Of a stretch of 64,000 bases of DNA, positions 50,916-59,220 are shown piece by piece. Source of the DNA: Ruania albidiflava DSM 18029 (GTDB lineage Bacteria; Actinomycetota; Actinomycetes; Actinomycetales; Beutenbergiaceae). The stretch lies in assembly GCF_000421225.1 (NCBI RefSeq), contig NZ_ATWL01000010.1:102070-166069 (forward strand). Direction: 5' to 3'. Under the pieces are notes generated by a model that saw only the letters and a list, made by a program, of their open reading frames with translations, was not told where the DNA came from and searched no databases. Both the position numbers and the translations under genes were made by a program. Every line of letters begins with the position of its first letter. Position 1 is the first letter of the stretch.

Positions 50916-51497
50916 ATGGTGCACGCGCACCGGGAAGGGCATGAATTGGCTGAGCAGGTCCGCCAGGGACCCGTCGGCGTCCGGCCTGCCGGCCCGGAGG
51001 ACGCCGAGTTCCTCGTCGACATGCTCCTGCAGTGTGTGAACTGGTCCGGTGAGGAGCGCTACACCCGCAAGCAGGTGCTCAAGGACAAGGCCACCTCGTT
51101 GTACGTCGCCGGCTGGCAACGTGAGGGGGACCTCGGCCTGATCGCCGTCGACCTCGCCGGTCCGAGCGGGCTGCAGATCCCGATCGGCGCTGCCTGGCTG
51201 CGCCGGTTCCCCGCCCGTAACCCCGGCTTCGGGTTCGTCGCCGAGGACGTGCCCGAGCTCGCCATGGCGGTCGCCCCGCACCAGCGGGGCCGCGGCATCG
51301 GCGCTGGGCTGCTCCGCTCGCTGGCGACCAAGGCCCGCGAGCAGGGTATCGAGCGGATCAGCCTGAGCGTGGAGCATGGCAACCCGGCCAAGGACCTCTA
51401 CACCTCGCTAGGGTTCACCACGTACTCCGAGCAGGAGAAGGCCACCACGCTCGTGCTCGACCTGCGCACCTCTCCGCTGGGCCAGCCTGCACGCTGA
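50916..51497 (+). CDS. GNAT-family N-acetyltransferase
   Basis: A 193-residue acetyltransferase. The acetyl-CoA loop is PELAMAVAPHQRGRGIGAGLLRSL, followed by ISLSVEHGNPAKDLYTSLGF. The N-terminal 18 residues before VRPAGPEDAEFL may be extra if a later start is used. Substrate unknown. It begins 4 bases after the response regulator stop and is probably co-transcribed with the two-component system. Confidence 0.88.
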   Translation: MVHAHREGHELAEQVRQGPVGVRPAGPEDAEFLVDMLLQCVNWSGEERYTRKQVLKDKATSLYVAGWQREGDLGLIAVDLAGPSGLQIPIGAAWLRRFPARNPGFGFVAEDVPELAMAVAPHQRGRGIGAGLLRSLATKAREQGIERISLSVEHGNPAKDLYTSLGFTTYSEQEKATTLVLDLRTSPLGQPAR

Positions 51498-51546
51498 CCA
51501 GCCGGCCTCGCGCGGCCACGGGTCGGCACCCTCGGCCGCCATGGGC

Positions 51547-52383
51547 TCACACGGTCCGCTGGAAGACCACGAGACGCTCGGTAGTGTCCACGCTGAACTG
51601 CGCCACCACCTGGTTGATCGCGGTGACCGCGTAGACCCGGCGAGTGCCGTCGTCAGCAGGCACCGGCATCTCCACCAAGGTCAGGTCAGGGGACGCCTCG
51701 ATCACCGACCGGAGCACCTCCAGCTCGGTACGGTCGGTGTTCTGTCCGTCGGAGAACCGCGCCAGCGCCGACCACTGCGACTGGCGCACCAGCTCGAGGT
51801 ATCGCTGCACCGACCCGGTGGTCGAGTCCAGGCCGACACCAGAGTCGATGACCACCTCACCGTCGGATGTGACGAGCGGGGCGAGGTACTGCAGGGTACC
51901 GTCGGCCCAGGTGAGCACGTACTCGTACTGCTGCTGCGTGGTCGGTCCGTGGTCCTGGGTCACCGCCACGTCGATGGTCACCTGCGCCAGCGGGTCACCG
52001 TGCCAGGTACCGACCACCTCTGCGTCGCCGGCTTCCACCGCCACGGAGGTCACCGGCTCGCGGTCCGCCCAGTCCTGCGCCCATGCTGCTGCGACCGCGG
52101 CCACCTGGTCGCTGAGCTGGAGCTGGGACCGCAGGTCGGCCACTGCCACCTGCACTGTGGAGTCCGGGTCGATCAGCTGGTTGCCGCGCGGCTCCTGCGT
52201 ACCGAACGCCGTCGCGACCTCGCTGAGCATCTCGGTCAGCTGTGCCGTGGGGGCGGCGACCGAGGGCACCGGCTCCGGTGGTGGGTCCAACGCCCGGTAG
52301 GCCTGCATGGAGCAGCCGGTGAGGGCGGCAGAGAGCAGGGCAGCACCGAACAGGGCCGCTGTCCGGGGGCGGCGGCGTGGCAT
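51547..52383 (-). CDS. Hypothetical lipoprotein
   Basis: 278 residues with a lipoprotein signal: RRRPRT, hydrophobic LFGAALLSAALTG, lipobox LTGC at 21-24. The mature part has a Pro-rich linker (DPPPEPVPSVAAP) and a mixed alpha/beta domain with no catalytic motif recognised. Start at 52383 (MPRRRPRTAA). It is divergent from the Ser/Thr kinase across 86 bases. One possibility is that the two share regulation; no family name can be given. Confidence 0.82.
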   Translation of the reverse strand: MPRRRPRTAALFGAALLSAALTGCSMQAYRALDPPPEPVPSVAAPTAQLTEMLSEVATAFGTQEPRGNQLIDPDSTVQVAVADLRSQLQLSDQVAAVAAAWAQDWADREPVTSVAVEAGDAEVVGTWHGDPLAQVTIDVAVTQDHGPTTQQQYEYVLTWADGTLQYLAPLVTSDGEVVIDSGVGLDSTTGSVQRYLELVRQSQWSALARFSDGQNTDRTELEVLRSVIEASPDLTLVEMPVPADDGTRRVYAVTAINQVVAQFSVDTTERLVVFQRTV

Positions 52384-52469
52384 CGTCGTCCTTCCCCCTA
52401 GGATCGGTGGCAGCCTGAGCATGTCGGTCCTGATGGTAGACCATGACCCCGGAGCGAAGAGGAGGGTGG

Positions 52470-54263
52470 ATGCCGGAGCACGTGCCCCCGGACATCGAGG
52501 GCTTCACCTTCCAGCGACTGATCGGTCGGGGTGGGTTCTCCGACGTCTACCTGTACCGCCAGCACATGCCGGGCCGGGACGTCGCGATCAAGGTGCTGCG
52601 CACCGAGGCCGTCGAGGAGGTGGGCCGCACCCAGTTCGCAGCGGAGGCGAACCTGATGGCCCGGGTGTCCAGCCATACTGCGATCGCCTCGATCTTCACC
52701 GCTGACGTCGACGACGAAGGTGAGCCCTACCTGGTGATGGAGTACTGCCCGGGCGGCAGCCTGGGCGAGGAGTTCCGCAGCTCGCCGCTGTCGGTGCCGC
52801 GGACGTTGCGGCTGGGGGTGCGGCTAGCCAGCGCCCTGGAGTCGGCGCACCGGGCGGGCATCGTGCACCGGGACGTGAAGCCGTCCAACATCCTGCTCAC
52901 CGAGTACGGCGTAGCCGTGCTCACCGACTTCGGCATCTCCACCATCGACGAGGAGTTCCCGGAGGCCACGCTGGCCCGCGCCCAGGTGTACTCCGAAGGC
53001 ATCGAGGACTCCACCACGGTCGGGATGAGCCTGCCGTGGGCGGCACCGGAGTCCCTCGCCTCGCCGCCGGTGGCAGACACCCGGTCGGACCGGTTCAGCC
53101 TGGCGGCTACGCTGTACTCCCTGCTCGAGGGCAGGTCACCGCGCGAGGTGCCGGACGGGCCGAACGGTGCGACCGCGATCCGGGCTCGGATACGTACCGG
53201 TTTCATCGCGCAGATGCAGCGTCCGGATGCCCCGGAGTCGCTGCAGGAGCTGTTGCGCCGTGGGATGGCCTATGACCCGGCCAGCCGCTTCGACAGCTGC
53301 TTGGCGATGGCCCGCGCCCTGCAGCAGGTGCAGCGCGAGCTGAGCCTGGAGGTCACTCCGGTCGAGGTGCCGGGTGTGGAAGACCTGGAGGATCTGGACG
53401 GCGGAGCCTCCTCGGTCGGTCCGGGTCCAGCTTCAGGCAGCTCGCCCGGGGCGGGAGCAGCGACGGCAGGTGTGTCCGTGAGCCCAGCGCCGCAGCCCGG
53501 GGAGGCGACCTGGCTGCCGACCGGTCAGACCGGTCTCGCACCGACCAGCACCGAGGCCCCGCAGGCGGCCAGCCAGTTCACGCTGAGGGGGGACGAGCTG
53601 GCACCGCCGGTCCCGGCCGAGCGGCTGCCGCTGCCTCCTCCCCCAGGCACGCTTCCGCCGCCGGCGGCCGCCGTCCCGCAGCCCCCTGGTCTGGTGTCCA
53701 TGGCTCCGGGGCCGATGCCCGCGCCAGCACGCTCGGAGCGCTCTCGGCGGGCAGAGCGCGTGGGCCTCGTCGCTGCCGTGGTGTTCGTGGTGGTGGGTGT
53801 GGTGGTCGGGGCAAGCTGGTTGATCAACGTCGCCCGCGACCCGCACTTCACCGGAGCGGAGATCGACAACCTCACCATCACCGAGACCAGTGCCGGGGCG
53901 TACGAGATCAGCGTGCCTGAGGGGCTAGAGCTGCCTGAGGACCTGCAGGTGCGGGTGCTCGACCACGGCGACGGCGACGCCCTCGGGGAACATGCGGTCG
54001 CCATAGTCTCCACCGACGAGACCACCTGGTCTCCAGGTGAGGCGGTCACGCTGAACCCGTGGGCGAGCAACATCGTCGGTGAGGACGTCTACATCCCGGT
54101 GGATGACCTGCGTAGCCAGCTGCACCTGGAGTCGGCGACGGACCTGCGGCCGGGCACCGTGCTGCTCGCCGTGGCGCCGCGCGCCTACTTCGCCAACCGC
54201 ACCCCGGACCTGGAGATCACCGCCGGCGAGAGTGTGCTGGCGCTGGTCTCGATCGTGCCCTGA
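52470..54263 (+). CDS. Membrane-bound Ser/Thr protein kinase
   Basis: A 597-residue Hanks-type kinase. Gly loop IGRGGFSDVYLY, ATP lysine K41 (VAIKVLR), catalytic IVHRDVKPSNILL near 135, DFG near 153, APE-type AAPES, and a GMSLPW activation segment. A Pro/Ala/Gly-rich linker of about 130 residues follows, then a transmembrane helix near 431-452 (GLVAAVVFVVVGVVVGASWL) and an extracytoplasmic beta-rich domain of about 145 residues, unlike the PASTA repeats of PknB. ATG 52470 is preferred over 52443 because of AGGAGG at good spacing. Signal and substrates unknown. Confidence 0.93.
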   Translation: MPEHVPPDIEGFTFQRLIGRGGFSDVYLYRQHMPGRDVAIKVLRTEAVEEVGRTQFAAEANLMARVSSHTAIASIFTADVDDEGEPYLVMEYCPGGSLGEEFRSSPLSVPRTLRLGVRLASALESAHRAGIVHRDVKPSNILLTEYGVAVLTDFGISTIDEEFPEATLARAQVYSEGIEDSTTVGMSLPWAAPESLASPPVADTRSDRFSLAATLYSLLEGRSPREVPDGPNGATAIRARIRTGFIAQMQRPDAPESLQELLRRGMAYDPASRFDSCLAMARALQQVQRELSLEVTPVEVPGVEDLEDLDGGASSVGPGPASGSSPGAGAATAGVSVSPAPQPGEATWLPTGQTGLAPTSTEAPQAASQFTLRGDELAPPVPAERLPLPPPPGTLPPPAAAVPQPPGLVSMAPGPMPAPARSERSRRAERVGLVAAVVFVVVGVVVGASWLINVARDPHFTGAEIDNLTITETSAGAYEISVPEGLELPEDLQVRVLDHGDGDALGEHAVAIVSTDETTWSPGEAVTLNPWASNIVGEDVYIPVDDLRSQLHLESATDLRPGTVLLAVAPRAYFANRTPDLEITAGESVLALVSIVP

Positions 54264-54303
54264 CCAGACAGTGCCGGAGCGCTCTGCCAGACTCACCGGC
54301 CCC

Positions 54304-55275
54304 TCAGAGGCAACCGTCCCAGGCGGCCAGCAGCAGCGGCAGGTGGACAGCCGCGTTCACGACCGCCAGACCGGCCAGCAGCGCTGCCACTGCCACAGCG
54401 GGCCCGCGCCCTCCCGCTTCCGGTGGGCAGACCAGGTGCCGGATCCGGTCCGGACCGGCAGCGTGCAGAGCCTCCGCGGTGCTGCCGCCGAAGGGCGCCG
54501 AGTCCTCCCGATTCCCCAGCCGCAGCAGAGCGCTCGCCAGCGCGGGCGTGCCGACGCTGCGTCGCGCAGCGTCGTCGGCGGCGATCTCCAGGTACAGCGG
54601 CAGCGCGGTGCGGACCGCGGCCAGCAGGGGCACCCAGCCCAGGCCGCGCACGAGCGCGGCGGTGAGCAAGGTGATCAGGTGGTGGTGCTGACGCAGGTGT
54701 GCCTGCTCGTGCGCGAGCACGGCCGCGAGCTCCTCGGGTGCCAGCGCGGTGCGGCAGCCTTCGGAGAGGATGATGCCACCGTGCCGCGCGGGCAGGGCGA
54801 ACACCTGCGCACGGTCGTCGGGCACCAGCAGCACCTGGTGCCCGAGCACAGTGGCGGGCACCCCGGTGATCCCGGCGGCGACCGCTTTCGTGCGGCGGCG
54901 GCGACGGCGCGCCTCGGCCACCCCGGCAGCCACCAGCGCCACACCACCGAGCAGCGGGATGCCGAGCAGCGCCACCGTAGGCACGACCGTGGTCATCGTG
55001 GTCCCCCCGAACGGGTTGGCCGAGGCGAGGCAGCGCTGGCACACCTCGCCCGCCGCACCGGTCAGCACTGCCGGACCGTCGTTCACCCAGGAGAGCATCG
55101 GACCCAGCGCGAGCAGGGTGAGCACCCAGAGCGTGGCCGTGGCCAGGAGCAGGCCGGCCGCCAGGCGCGGCACCCGCACCAGCACCGGTGCGGACCGGCG
55201 CACCACCCAGGACCCACCGGCACCCACGGCGACCAGCCCCAGGCCGAGCAGCAGCACGAGCAGCAGCGCCGTCAC
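54304..55275 (-). CDS. M56/M48-type membrane metallopeptidase (BlaR1-like, no sensor domain)
   Basis: A 323-residue membrane protein with four hydrophobic segments. The zinc motif HEQAH lies in LAAVLAHEQAHLRQHHH, and the third ligand is in YLEIAADDAARRSVG. It lacks the penicillin-binding sensor domain of BlaR1, as is usual for the actinobacterial partner of BlaI (Rv1845c type). It should cleave or release the BlaI repressor on an envelope signal. The ATG overlaps the blaI-like stop (ATGA). Two cysteines in one extracytoplasmic loop (EVCQRCLAS) could make it thiol-sensitive. Confidence 0.9.
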   Translation of the reverse strand: MTALLLVLLLGLGLVAVGAGGSWVVRRSAPVLVRVPRLAAGLLLATATLWVLTLLALGPMLSWVNDGPAVLTGAAGEVCQRCLASANPFGGTTMTTVVPTVALLGIPLLGGVALVAAGVAEARRRRRRTKAVAAGITGVPATVLGHQVLLVPDDRAQVFALPARHGGIILSEGCRTALAPEELAAVLAHEQAHLRQHHHLITLLTAALVRGLGWVPLLAAVRTALPLYLEIAADDAARRSVGTPALASALLRLGNREDSAPFGGSTAEALHAAGPDRIRHLVCPPEAGGRGPAVAVAALLAGLAVVNAAVHLPLLLAAWDGCL

Positions 55276-55682
55276 GACTGGTCCCGCTGCTCGTGCTGGT
55301 CGAGGTAGGCCCGGAGCAGCTCGAGATCGCCAGCCGGCATGGTCTCTACGAAGTGCAGGATCGAAGCCTCCCGGTCCTTGCTGGCAGCCAGGGCGTGGCC
55401 CATCACCGCAGCCGTGTGCTCCGCCCTGGTCAGCGCCGGGTGGTACCGGGTGGAGTGTCCCGACCGCTCGGCCACCACCAGCTCCTTGCGGCTGAGGTTG
55501 GACAGCACTGTTGCGATCGTGGTGTAGGCGGACGTACCGCCGAGACGCTCGATCAGCTCCCGGACGCTCAGACCGGCCTCGTCCCAGAGCGCGTCCATCA
55601 CCTTCGCCTCCAGGGCACCCAGGCGCGGCGGCTCAGGGCCATAGCCGGCGGACCCAGCTGGCCGCCCGGGCCCGGCGCTCAT
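55272..55682 (-). CDS. BlaI/MecI/CopY-family repressor
   Basis: A 136-residue winged-helix repressor: LGALEAKVMDALWDEAGLSV, RELIERLGGTSAYTTIATVL with the recognition helix, SNLSRKELVVAER and a C-terminal dimerisation part. It is preceded by the CPVC membrane protein gene and overlaps both neighbours by four bases, giving the operon CPVC protein, BlaI, BlaR-like peptidase. The likely operators are the CTATGG/CCATAG and ACTAT/ATAGT dyads at 56250-56279. Confidence 0.94.
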   Translation of the reverse strand: MSAGPGRPAGSAGYGPEPPRLGALEAKVMDALWDEAGLSVRELIERLGGTSAYTTIATVLSNLSRKELVVAERSGHSTRYHPALTRAEHTAAVMGHALAASKDREASILHFVETMPAGDLELLRAYLDQHEQRDQS

Positions 55683-56227
55683 CGGGCCACCTGCGCCGTG
55701 CGCGGCGCGACCGGGCAGGCCACCTGCCCGCGCAGCCGCCAGTACAGCGCCAGACCGGTGAGCAGCAGCGCACCCGCGGCCAGCACGGGCTGGAACGGCG
55801 CGAACCAGGTCAGTGCGCCGGTGTAGCCCAGAGCGATCAGCGCAATCTTGTTGCACACCGGGCAGCCGACGGCGAACCAGCCCAGCACGGCACCGATGAC
55901 GCCGAACCGGCTGCTGCGCCGGTCCTCCTTCTCCTCTTCTTCCTCGGTACGCACGTAGGTGCCGACCAGCATGCCGGCGAGCAGCGAGGTGAGCAGCCAG
56001 ACGGGGTAGTCCCACCACACCGGCGGGATGTCCCGCATGAACAAGGAGTTCGGGATGAGCACAGTGGCCACCCCCATCAGCAGCGCGATCACCACGGTCG
56101 CCACTGCTGCGGTCAGCACCTGCTTGCGGGTCCAGCTGCGTAACGCGAGCACCACCTGCCCGAAGGTGGGCCGTCCGGCACGGACCGGCGAGCGGTCAAG
56201 GGCATCAGGTCGGTCAGGAGCGGTCAT
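55679..56227 (-). CDS. Membrane protein with CPVC motif
   Basis: 182 residues with four hydrophobic segments: VLTAAVATVVIALLMGVATV, YPVWLLTSLLAGMLVGTYV, GVIGAVLGWFAVG and PVLAAGALLLTGLALYW. An acidic EEEEEKED loop is followed by GWFAVGCPVCNKIALIALGY, whose CPVC could be a thiol-disulfide or metal site at the membrane edge. Start at 56227 (MTAPDRPDAL). It is divergent from the DsbA-CcdA operon, which supports a role in the same thiol-redox process. Family function is unknown to me. Confidence 0.8.
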   Translation of the reverse strand: MTAPDRPDALDRSPVRAGRPTFGQVVLALRSWTRKQVLTAAVATVVIALLMGVATVLIPNSLFMRDIPPVWWDYPVWLLTSLLAGMLVGTYVRTEEEEEKEDRRSSRFGVIGAVLGWFAVGCPVCNKIALIALGYTGALTWFAPFQPVLAAGALLLTGLALYWRLRGQVACPVAPRTAQVAR

Positions 56228-56249
56228 CGAACCAGTATGCCATGTTCTA

Positions 56250-56279
56250 CTATGGCCCATAGTTACTATCATTCATAGT
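56250..56279. promoter_or_regulatory. Tandem dyads, probable BlaI operators, between the two thiol-redox operons
   Basis: CTATGG-C-CCATAG at 56250-56262 and ACTAT-CATTC-ATAGT at 56265-56279 lie side by side in a 69-base AT-rich divergent promoter region. The half-site (A)CTAT / ATAG(T) is shared by both dyads and resembles the short TAC/GTA-type sites of BlaI/MecI/CopY repressors. Binding would silence both operons. Confidence 0.75.
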
Positions 56280-56296
56280 CGTTCTGTGGAGGTCTC

Positions 56297-57049
56297 ATGA
56301 CCGACAAGCCCGAACGCCGTTCCCTCCTCCTGCCCATCCTGGTCAGCGGAGTGGCGATCGCACTGATCGTCCTGGTGCTGGCCCTGCGCAGCGGTGAGGG
56401 CTCCTCGCCCCGCACGTTCGAGGAGGCGGCCAGCACCGCCGACAGCGGCGAGGACAGCGGCGAGGCGCCCACCGCCGTCGACAATCCGGACGAACCAGAC
56501 CTGACCATGGTGGAGCGCCGAGATCCGGACGACCCGCTCGCCGCTGGACCGGTGGAGGCCCCGGTGACCCTGGTGGTCTTCTCCGACTATCAGTGCCCGT
56601 TCTGCGCGAGCTGGAACGCCGACACCCTGCCTGCGCTGCTCCCCTATGTCGAGGCCGGTGACCTGCGGATCGAGTGGCGGGACGTGCAGGTGTACGGAGA
56701 GGACTCGGAGCGCGCTTCCCGCGCCGCCTACGCCGCCGCACAGCAGGGGGAGTTCTCCGCCTACCACGATGCCTTGTTCGCCGGGGGCGAGACGCGCTCG
56801 GGCAGCGGTCTGAGCGAGGGCAGCCTGGTGGATCTCGCGGCGGAGCTGGGGCTGGACGTCGACCAGTTCACCACCGACCTGGGCTCGGAGGAGACCACCA
56901 CCGCAGTGGAGGAGAACGCTGAGGTCGGGTACAGCCTCGGGGTGTACAACACCCCCGCATTCCTGATCGGCGGCGAGCCGATCCTCGGCGCCCAGCCCAC
57001 GGACGTGTTCGTCTCCGCCTACGAGCAGGCGCTGACGGAGGCAGGCTGA
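56297..57049 (+). CDS. Membrane-anchored DsbA-family thioredoxin protein
   Basis: A 250-residue protein with an N-terminal signal anchor (LLLPILVSGVAIALIVLVLA), an acidic stalk, and an extracytoplasmic thioredoxin-4 domain with active site CPFC in VVFSDYQCPFCASWN and cis-Pro VYNTPAFLIGGEP. It should form or reshuffle disulfides outside the cell. The stop overlaps the CcdA-like ATG, which pairs it with its membrane electron donor. The ATG at 56297 follows GGAGG by 6 bases. Confidence 0.94.
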   Translation: MTDKPERRSLLLPILVSGVAIALIVLVLALRSGEGSSPRTFEEAASTADSGEDSGEAPTAVDNPDEPDLTMVERRDPDDPLAAGPVEAPVTLVVFSDYQCPFCASWNADTLPALLPYVEAGDLRIEWRDVQVYGEDSERASRAAYAAAQQGEFSAYHDALFAGGETRSGSGLSEGSLVDLAAELGLDVDQFTTDLGSEETTTAVEENAEVGYSLGVYNTPAFLIGGEPILGAQPTDVFVSAYEQALTEAG

Positions 57050-57942
57050 TGGAGGTCGGCCTGATCGCGGCGTTCCTCGGCGGCGTGCTGGCACTGCTCA
57101 GCCCGTGCGGCGCGCTGCTGCTCCCCGCGTTCTTCGCCTCGTCCGTGGGCGGCGGTCTCCGGCTGGGCATGCACGGGGCAGTCTTCTACGTCGGGCTGTT
57201 CCTGGTGCTGGTGCCGCTCGGCCTGGGCGCAGGTGCGGTGGGCGCCTTCTTCGTCACCTACCGCACGGCGATCGTGGTGGTCTCCTCTCTGCTGCTGATC
57301 GGCTTCGGTGTGCTGCAGCTGCTCGGCTTCGGGTTCGATGCGTCCCGGCTGGTGCCGGGCGCGAGCGGACTGCACGACCGCGCGGCACGGCGGACCGGGC
57401 TGACCAAGACCCTGCTCCTGGGTGCGGCCAGCGGCCTGGCCGGGTTCTGCTCCGGCCCGATCCTCGGGGCGGTGCTCACGCTGGCTGCCGCGCAGGGCGA
57501 CCTGCTGCTCGCGGGCGCGCTGCTGGCCGTGTACGCAGCCGGGATGGTGGTACCGCTGCTGGGCCTCGCCTGGGCCTGGACCCGGATGAGCGACCGGGCG
57601 CGGAGCAGGCTGCGTGGTCGCACGTTCACCGTGCTCGGCCGGCAGCTGCACACCACCTCGGTGGTCACCGGGCTGCTGCTGATCGGGGTCGGGGTGCTGT
57701 TCTGGGCCACGAACGGGCTCCTCACCGCACCGGCCCTGGTGCCGACCGGTGTGCAGATGTGGCTGCAGGAACGTAGCGCACTGCTCAGCGGGCCAGTGGT
57801 CGACATCGTGGTGATCGTGGTCGCGGCCGGAGCGATCCTGGCCGTGTGGGCGCGCCGGGGCCGGACCCGGCGACCGACGGCGGAGCAGTCCCGTGGTGCG
57901 CCGGAGCGGGCCGGCAGGACCGAGGGAAGGGGCAGCCGGTGA
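57049..57942 (+). CDS. CcdA/DsbD-like thiol-disulfide membrane transporter
   Basis: A 297-residue membrane protein with six or more helices and the two conserved membrane cysteines in LALLSPCGALLLPAFF and LAGFCSGPILGAVLTLA. Such proteins pass electrons from cytoplasmic thioredoxin to extracytoplasmic thiol proteins, here most likely the DsbA-family protein encoded just upstream (ATGA overlap). The C-terminal 40 residues are a basic cytoplasmic tail. Confidence 0.93.
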   Translation: MEVGLIAAFLGGVLALLSPCGALLLPAFFASSVGGGLRLGMHGAVFYVGLFLVLVPLGLGAGAVGAFFVTYRTAIVVVSSLLLIGFGVLQLLGFGFDASRLVPGASGLHDRAARRTGLTKTLLLGAASGLAGFCSGPILGAVLTLAAAQGDLLLAGALLAVYAAGMVVPLLGLAWAWTRMSDRARSRLRGRTFTVLGRQLHTTSVVTGLLLIGVGVLFWATNGLLTAPALVPTGVQMWLQERSALLSGPVVDIVVIVVAAGAILAVWARRGRTRRPTAEQSRGAPERAGRTEGRGSR

Positions 57943-59180
57943 TGCGGCGCCGCTGGGCAGCCGTCGCCGGGATGGCGGCGCTCGCTACGGTGCTGGCGGC
58001 CTGCTCCGCGCCGCCGGAGCAGACCGAGTCCGGCACACCGGCCGAGCAGCTCGATCTGCAACGGGAGCCGCAACCGGATGGGGATCGGCTCCCCGAAGCC
58101 ATGGCGGAGGACCTGTGGCTGCCCTACCAGGTCGACCAGCGCGCCCTGGTGGACCCACCCTGGCCGGCCGAGTCGGTCCAGGAGCTGGGCGGTGTGTTCG
58201 TCGCGCCGGCGGAGTCGGAGGCGGCGCTGGAGTTCCGCACGGTCGACGCCGAGGGGACGATGCTCTGGTGGGCCGAGCGGCCACCCAGCTGCACCGGGTT
58301 CGTGCTGACCTCCACCAGCGACGACCAGGACGTGGCCGTGCTGGCCGACCTGGAGGGCTCCTCGGAGGGGGTGTCCACGACGGTCAGCGGGTACGGCCTG
58401 CACACCGGTGAGCCTGTGTGGGGGCCGGTCGACGTTCCGGGACCGCACCTGGGCCCAGGGCTCGTCTTCGCAGAGATGCCGGCCCAGTTCGGGCAGCCGA
58501 CCGGTGCCGTGGCGCTGGACGCGGATACCGGCGAGCCGCTCCCGGTACCCGACGACGACCGGGTCGTCGGCGAGTACGGCGGCACCGTGCTCACCGTCGA
58601 TGACACCCAGCTGACCGCGCTGGCAGCCACCGGCGGGGAGGACCTGGAGGTGCGCTGGCAGGTGCCGCTGACCGAGCAGGGCTGGTCGGCCGAGGAGGTC
58701 GCCGCGGCCGCGGGCACCCGTCCCGGAGCGGCGGTGGCCCTGCTGGATGTCGGCACCGACGGGCACGTGCTGGTCAGCCTCGCCGACGGCGCGGTGCTCG
58801 CCGAGGGCATCCGGGACGCGGCCACCGATGCGGCGACCGGCACCGTGGTGCTGCTGGAGGAGCAGGGCCTGCGCGGCGTCGACGCCGACGGTGCGGACCT
58901 CTGGTCGGCAGGCACCGGGCCAGAGGCGGAGATCCAGTCCGTGGGTGGTGCGCTGGTCTACCTGGTCGACGACGGCGAGATCCGCGTGCACAACGTGCTC
59001 ACCGGGGAGGTCGCGACCGCCTATGACCCGATGGACTCCGGCGAGCTCGCGATCCCGGAGCTCATCGCTCCCACCGGCGCCGTGCTGCTCTCCGCAGGGG
59101 AGGCAGCCGTGCTCGCCACCACCCGGCCCGCCGACCCCGGCGCTGACGAGGAGGCTCCCACCACCGGCGAGGACTCCTGA
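57942..59180 (+). CDS. Lipoprotein with PQQ/WD-like repeat domain
   Basis: 412 residues. The lipoprotein signal RRRWAAVAGMAALATVLAAC has lipobox LAAC near residue 21. The mature part has repeating beta-sheet units such as GAVALDADTGEPLPVPDD, GAAVALLDVGTDGHVLVSLA and GALVYLVDDGEIRVHNVLTG, typical of a PQQ-like propeller. No catalytic residues are seen. The ATG at 57942 overlaps the CcdA-like stop, so it is third in the DsbA-CcdA operon and may be a client or scaffold. It converges on lnt. Confidence 0.85.
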   Translation: MRRRWAAVAGMAALATVLAACSAPPEQTESGTPAEQLDLQREPQPDGDRLPEAMAEDLWLPYQVDQRALVDPPWPAESVQELGGVFVAPAESEAALEFRTVDAEGTMLWWAERPPSCTGFVLTSTSDDQDVAVLADLEGSSEGVSTTVSGYGLHTGEPVWGPVDVPGPHLGPGLVFAEMPAQFGQPTGAVALDADTGEPLPVPDDDRVVGEYGGTVLTVDDTQLTALAATGGEDLEVRWQVPLTEQGWSAEEVAAAAGTRPGAAVALLDVGTDGHVLVSLADGAVLAEGIRDAATDAATGTVVLLEEQGLRGVDADGADLWSAGTGPEAEIQSVGGALVYLVDDGEIRVHNVLTGEVATAYDPMDSGELAIPELIAPTGAVLLSAGEAAVLATTRPADPGADEEAPTTGEDS

Positions 59181-59220
59181 TCCCGGCGCTGACCATCGCG
59201 GCCTCAGGGCCCTCGTGCGG

